NCBI GenBank assembly: GCA_037951165.1
Contig: JBBDHG010000436.1
Coordinates: 124,001 to 188,000 of the forward strand
Length of the DNA stretch: 64,000 nucleotides
Direction of reading: 5' to 3'
Origin: Lophius americanus
Lineage: Eukaryota > Chordata > Actinopteri > Lophiiformes > Lophiidae
The first letter of the stretch is position 1, and each line of letters begins with the position of its first letter. Positions 63,131 through 64,000 of this stretch are shown here, in pieces. The notes beneath the pieces were generated by a model. It had not been told where the DNA came from. It ran no database searches and saw only the letters and a list, made by a program, of their open reading frames with translations. A program made the position numbers and the translations under genes.

Positions 63131-64000
63131 TTTACACTTTCACTGACTTATTAATGCTTTAAACTAACATCAGACCTGATCATCATTAAAATATTATATA
63201 TTAATATTATTTTACTTTCACTGACTTATTAATACTTTAAACTAACATCAGACCTGATCATAACTAAATATTATATATTAATATTATTTTACACTTTCAC
63301 TGACTTATTAATACTTTAAACTAACATCAGTCCTGATCATAACTAAATATTATATATTAATATTATTTTACTTTCACTGACTTATTAATACTTTAATCTA
63401 ACATCAGACCTGATCATAACTAAATATTATATATTAATATTATTTTACACTTTCACTGACTTATTAATACTTTAAACTAACATCAGACCTGATCATAACT
63501 AAATATTATATATTAATATTATTTTACACTTTCACTGACTTATTAATACTTTAAACTAACATCAGTCCTGATCATCATTAAAATATTATATATTAATATT
63601 ATTTTACACTTTCACTGACTTATTAATACTTTAAACTAACATCAGACCTGATCATAACTAAATATTATATATTAATATTATTTTACACTTTCACTGACTT
63701 AATAATACTTTAAACTAACATCATTCCTGATCATAACTAAATATTATATATTAATATTATTTTACACTTTCACTGACTTATTAATACTTTAAACTAACAT
63801 CAGACCTGATCATCATTAAATATTATATATTAATATTATTTTACACTTTCACTGACTTATTAATACTTTAAACTAACATCAGTCCTGATCATAACTAAAT
63901 ATTATATATTAATATTATTTTACACTTTCACTGACTTATTAATACTTTAAACTAACATCAGACCTGATCATAACTAAATATTATATATTAATATTATTTT
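62970..64000 (+). repeat. Block VIII-a, copy 2 (runs off the window)
   Basis: CATCCAACC (63,010), CACCGAC (63,062), TGCTTT, a short CATAAC monomer, TTTAATCTAAC (63,391), GACTTAATAATAC near 63,698 and CATTCCTG follow 58.74-59.73 kb at offset 4,269 up to the window edge. The last 14 bases begin a new monomer, so the array continues beyond the window. Confidence 0.83.

Larger units (their letters stand above)
1..64000 (+). repeat. Satellite DNA array, ~79-bp monomer, whole window
   Basis: The same ~79-bp A+T-rich unit recurs head to tail across the entire window, with no interrupting unique sequence and no monomer in reverse orientation that I could find. The common monomer has 16 G or C in 79 bases (about 20%), with 13 C and only 3 G on this strand. 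Common lengths are 77 (AC for ACAC), 78, 79 and 80 (CATCATTAAAA for CATAACTAAA). Most monomers differ from the common form at only a few positions. Both ends of the window fall inside the array. There are stops in all six frames of each monomer and the period is not a multiple of three, so no long reading frame can exist. Arrays like this are typical of eukaryotic heterochromatin. Whether this one is centromeric cannot be read from the sequence, and I do not recognise the family. Confidence 0.98.

Noticed and set aside
1..64000. Possible CRISPR array, because of short direct repeats at regular spacing
   Set aside because: There are no unique spacers: the whole 79 bp is repeated, not a 25-40 bp repeat with differing spacers. 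No cas genes are present and the array is far longer than any expected.
1..64000. Open reading frames on either strand
   Set aside because: Each monomer has stops in all three frames of both strands (for example TGA in CACTGA, TAA in CTTTAA and ATTAAT on +; TAA, TAG and TGA in the complement), and 79 mod 3 = 1 shifts the frame at every unit. Any short ORF is chance.
1..64000. CENP-B box or known centromere protein motif
   Set aside because: The CENP-B box needs CpG-containing TTCG and CGGG elements, which the monomer lacks. A centromere role therefore cannot be argued from that motif.
1..64000. Telomeric or subtelomeric repeats
   Set aside because: No TTAGGG, TTAGG, TTTAGGG or similar runs were seen on either strand.
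1..64000. Transposable element, LTR or tRNA/rRNA gene embedded in the array
   Set aside because: No stretch departs from the monomer for more than a few bases. The largest departures are the 19-bp and 14-bp internal duplications, which are made of monomer sequence.
1..64000. Nucleosome phasing by a dimer of about 158 bp
   Set aside because: Two monomers come close to a nucleosome repeat, but no dimeric (A-B) alternation is visible along the array, so there is no sequence support for a dimer unit.
1..64000. Simple assembly artefact explaining the whole array
   Set aside because: Hundreds of monomers with distinct, ordered private variants are not what a looped or collapsed assembly gives. 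Local artefacts (for example 54.4-55.5 kb or the 4.7/7.1 kb swap) remain possible and are flagged in the findings.

Overview
The whole 64,000-base window is one uninterrupted tandem satellite array. A roughly 79-bp, about 80% A+T monomer is repeated head to tail from the first base to the last. I estimate a little over 800 copies from 64,000/79. Every monomer I read lies in the same orientation. I found no unique sequence, gene, RNA gene, transposon or inversion, and neither end of the array is in the window. This is a eukaryotic nuclear satellite of the kind found at centromeric, pericentromeric or other heterochromatic blocks. I do not recognise the monomer as a named family, and the sequence gives no basis for naming the species or chromosome position.

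Monomer (1-79 as reference): 31 A, 32 T, 13 C and 3 G in the common form, with no CpG. It holds a 12-bp dyad ATCAG-WC-CTGAT (50-61) and an A+T dyad AATATTA-N5-TAATATT across the monomer junction (70-88). It carries one TGATCA, one TTTAAA and two each of AATATT and ATTAAT. Stop codons occur in all six frames, and 79 is not a multiple of 3, so it cannot code. Most variation is at a few sites: a 2-bp ACAC/AC indel at 15-18, T/A at 55, A/G at 37, and the segment at 62-70 (CATAACTAAA, CATCATTAAAA or CATGACTAAA). These give common monomer lengths of 77, 78, 79 and 80 bp.

Layout by private variants and higher-order blocks: (I) 1-3.15 kb, a ~1.26-1.34 kb duplication. (II) 3.5-7.95 kb, a ~2.36 kb duplication with a swapped pair of monomers. 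(III) 7.9-24.7 kb, a patchwork of modules marked by a 19-bp internal micro-duplication seen eight times. (IV) 24.7-33.9 kb, a block at 26.3-28.0 repeated at 28.2-30.2 with the offset growing one monomer at a time, then a 0.78 kb and a 1.26 kb duplication. (V) 33.9-43.3 kb, a 13-monomer (~1,018 bp) higher-order repeat, most regular at 39.6-43.2 kb and itself inside a 1,491-bp duplication. (VI) 43.3-49.9 kb, three long copies of a block also present at 37.8-39.6 kb, with a fragment at 53.7 kb. (VII) 49.9-55.9 kb, 709- and 555-bp duplications. (VIII) 55.9-64.0 kb, 709-, 948- and 951-bp duplications and a ~1 kb block repeated at offset 4,269.

There is no gene system here. The interest lies in the record of unequal exchange and conversion: offsets that jump by whole monomers, alleles shuffled between monomers, and chimeric junctions. 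Offsets were obtained by locating rare variant words by hand. Block edges are approximate to about one monomer unless a marker position is quoted.
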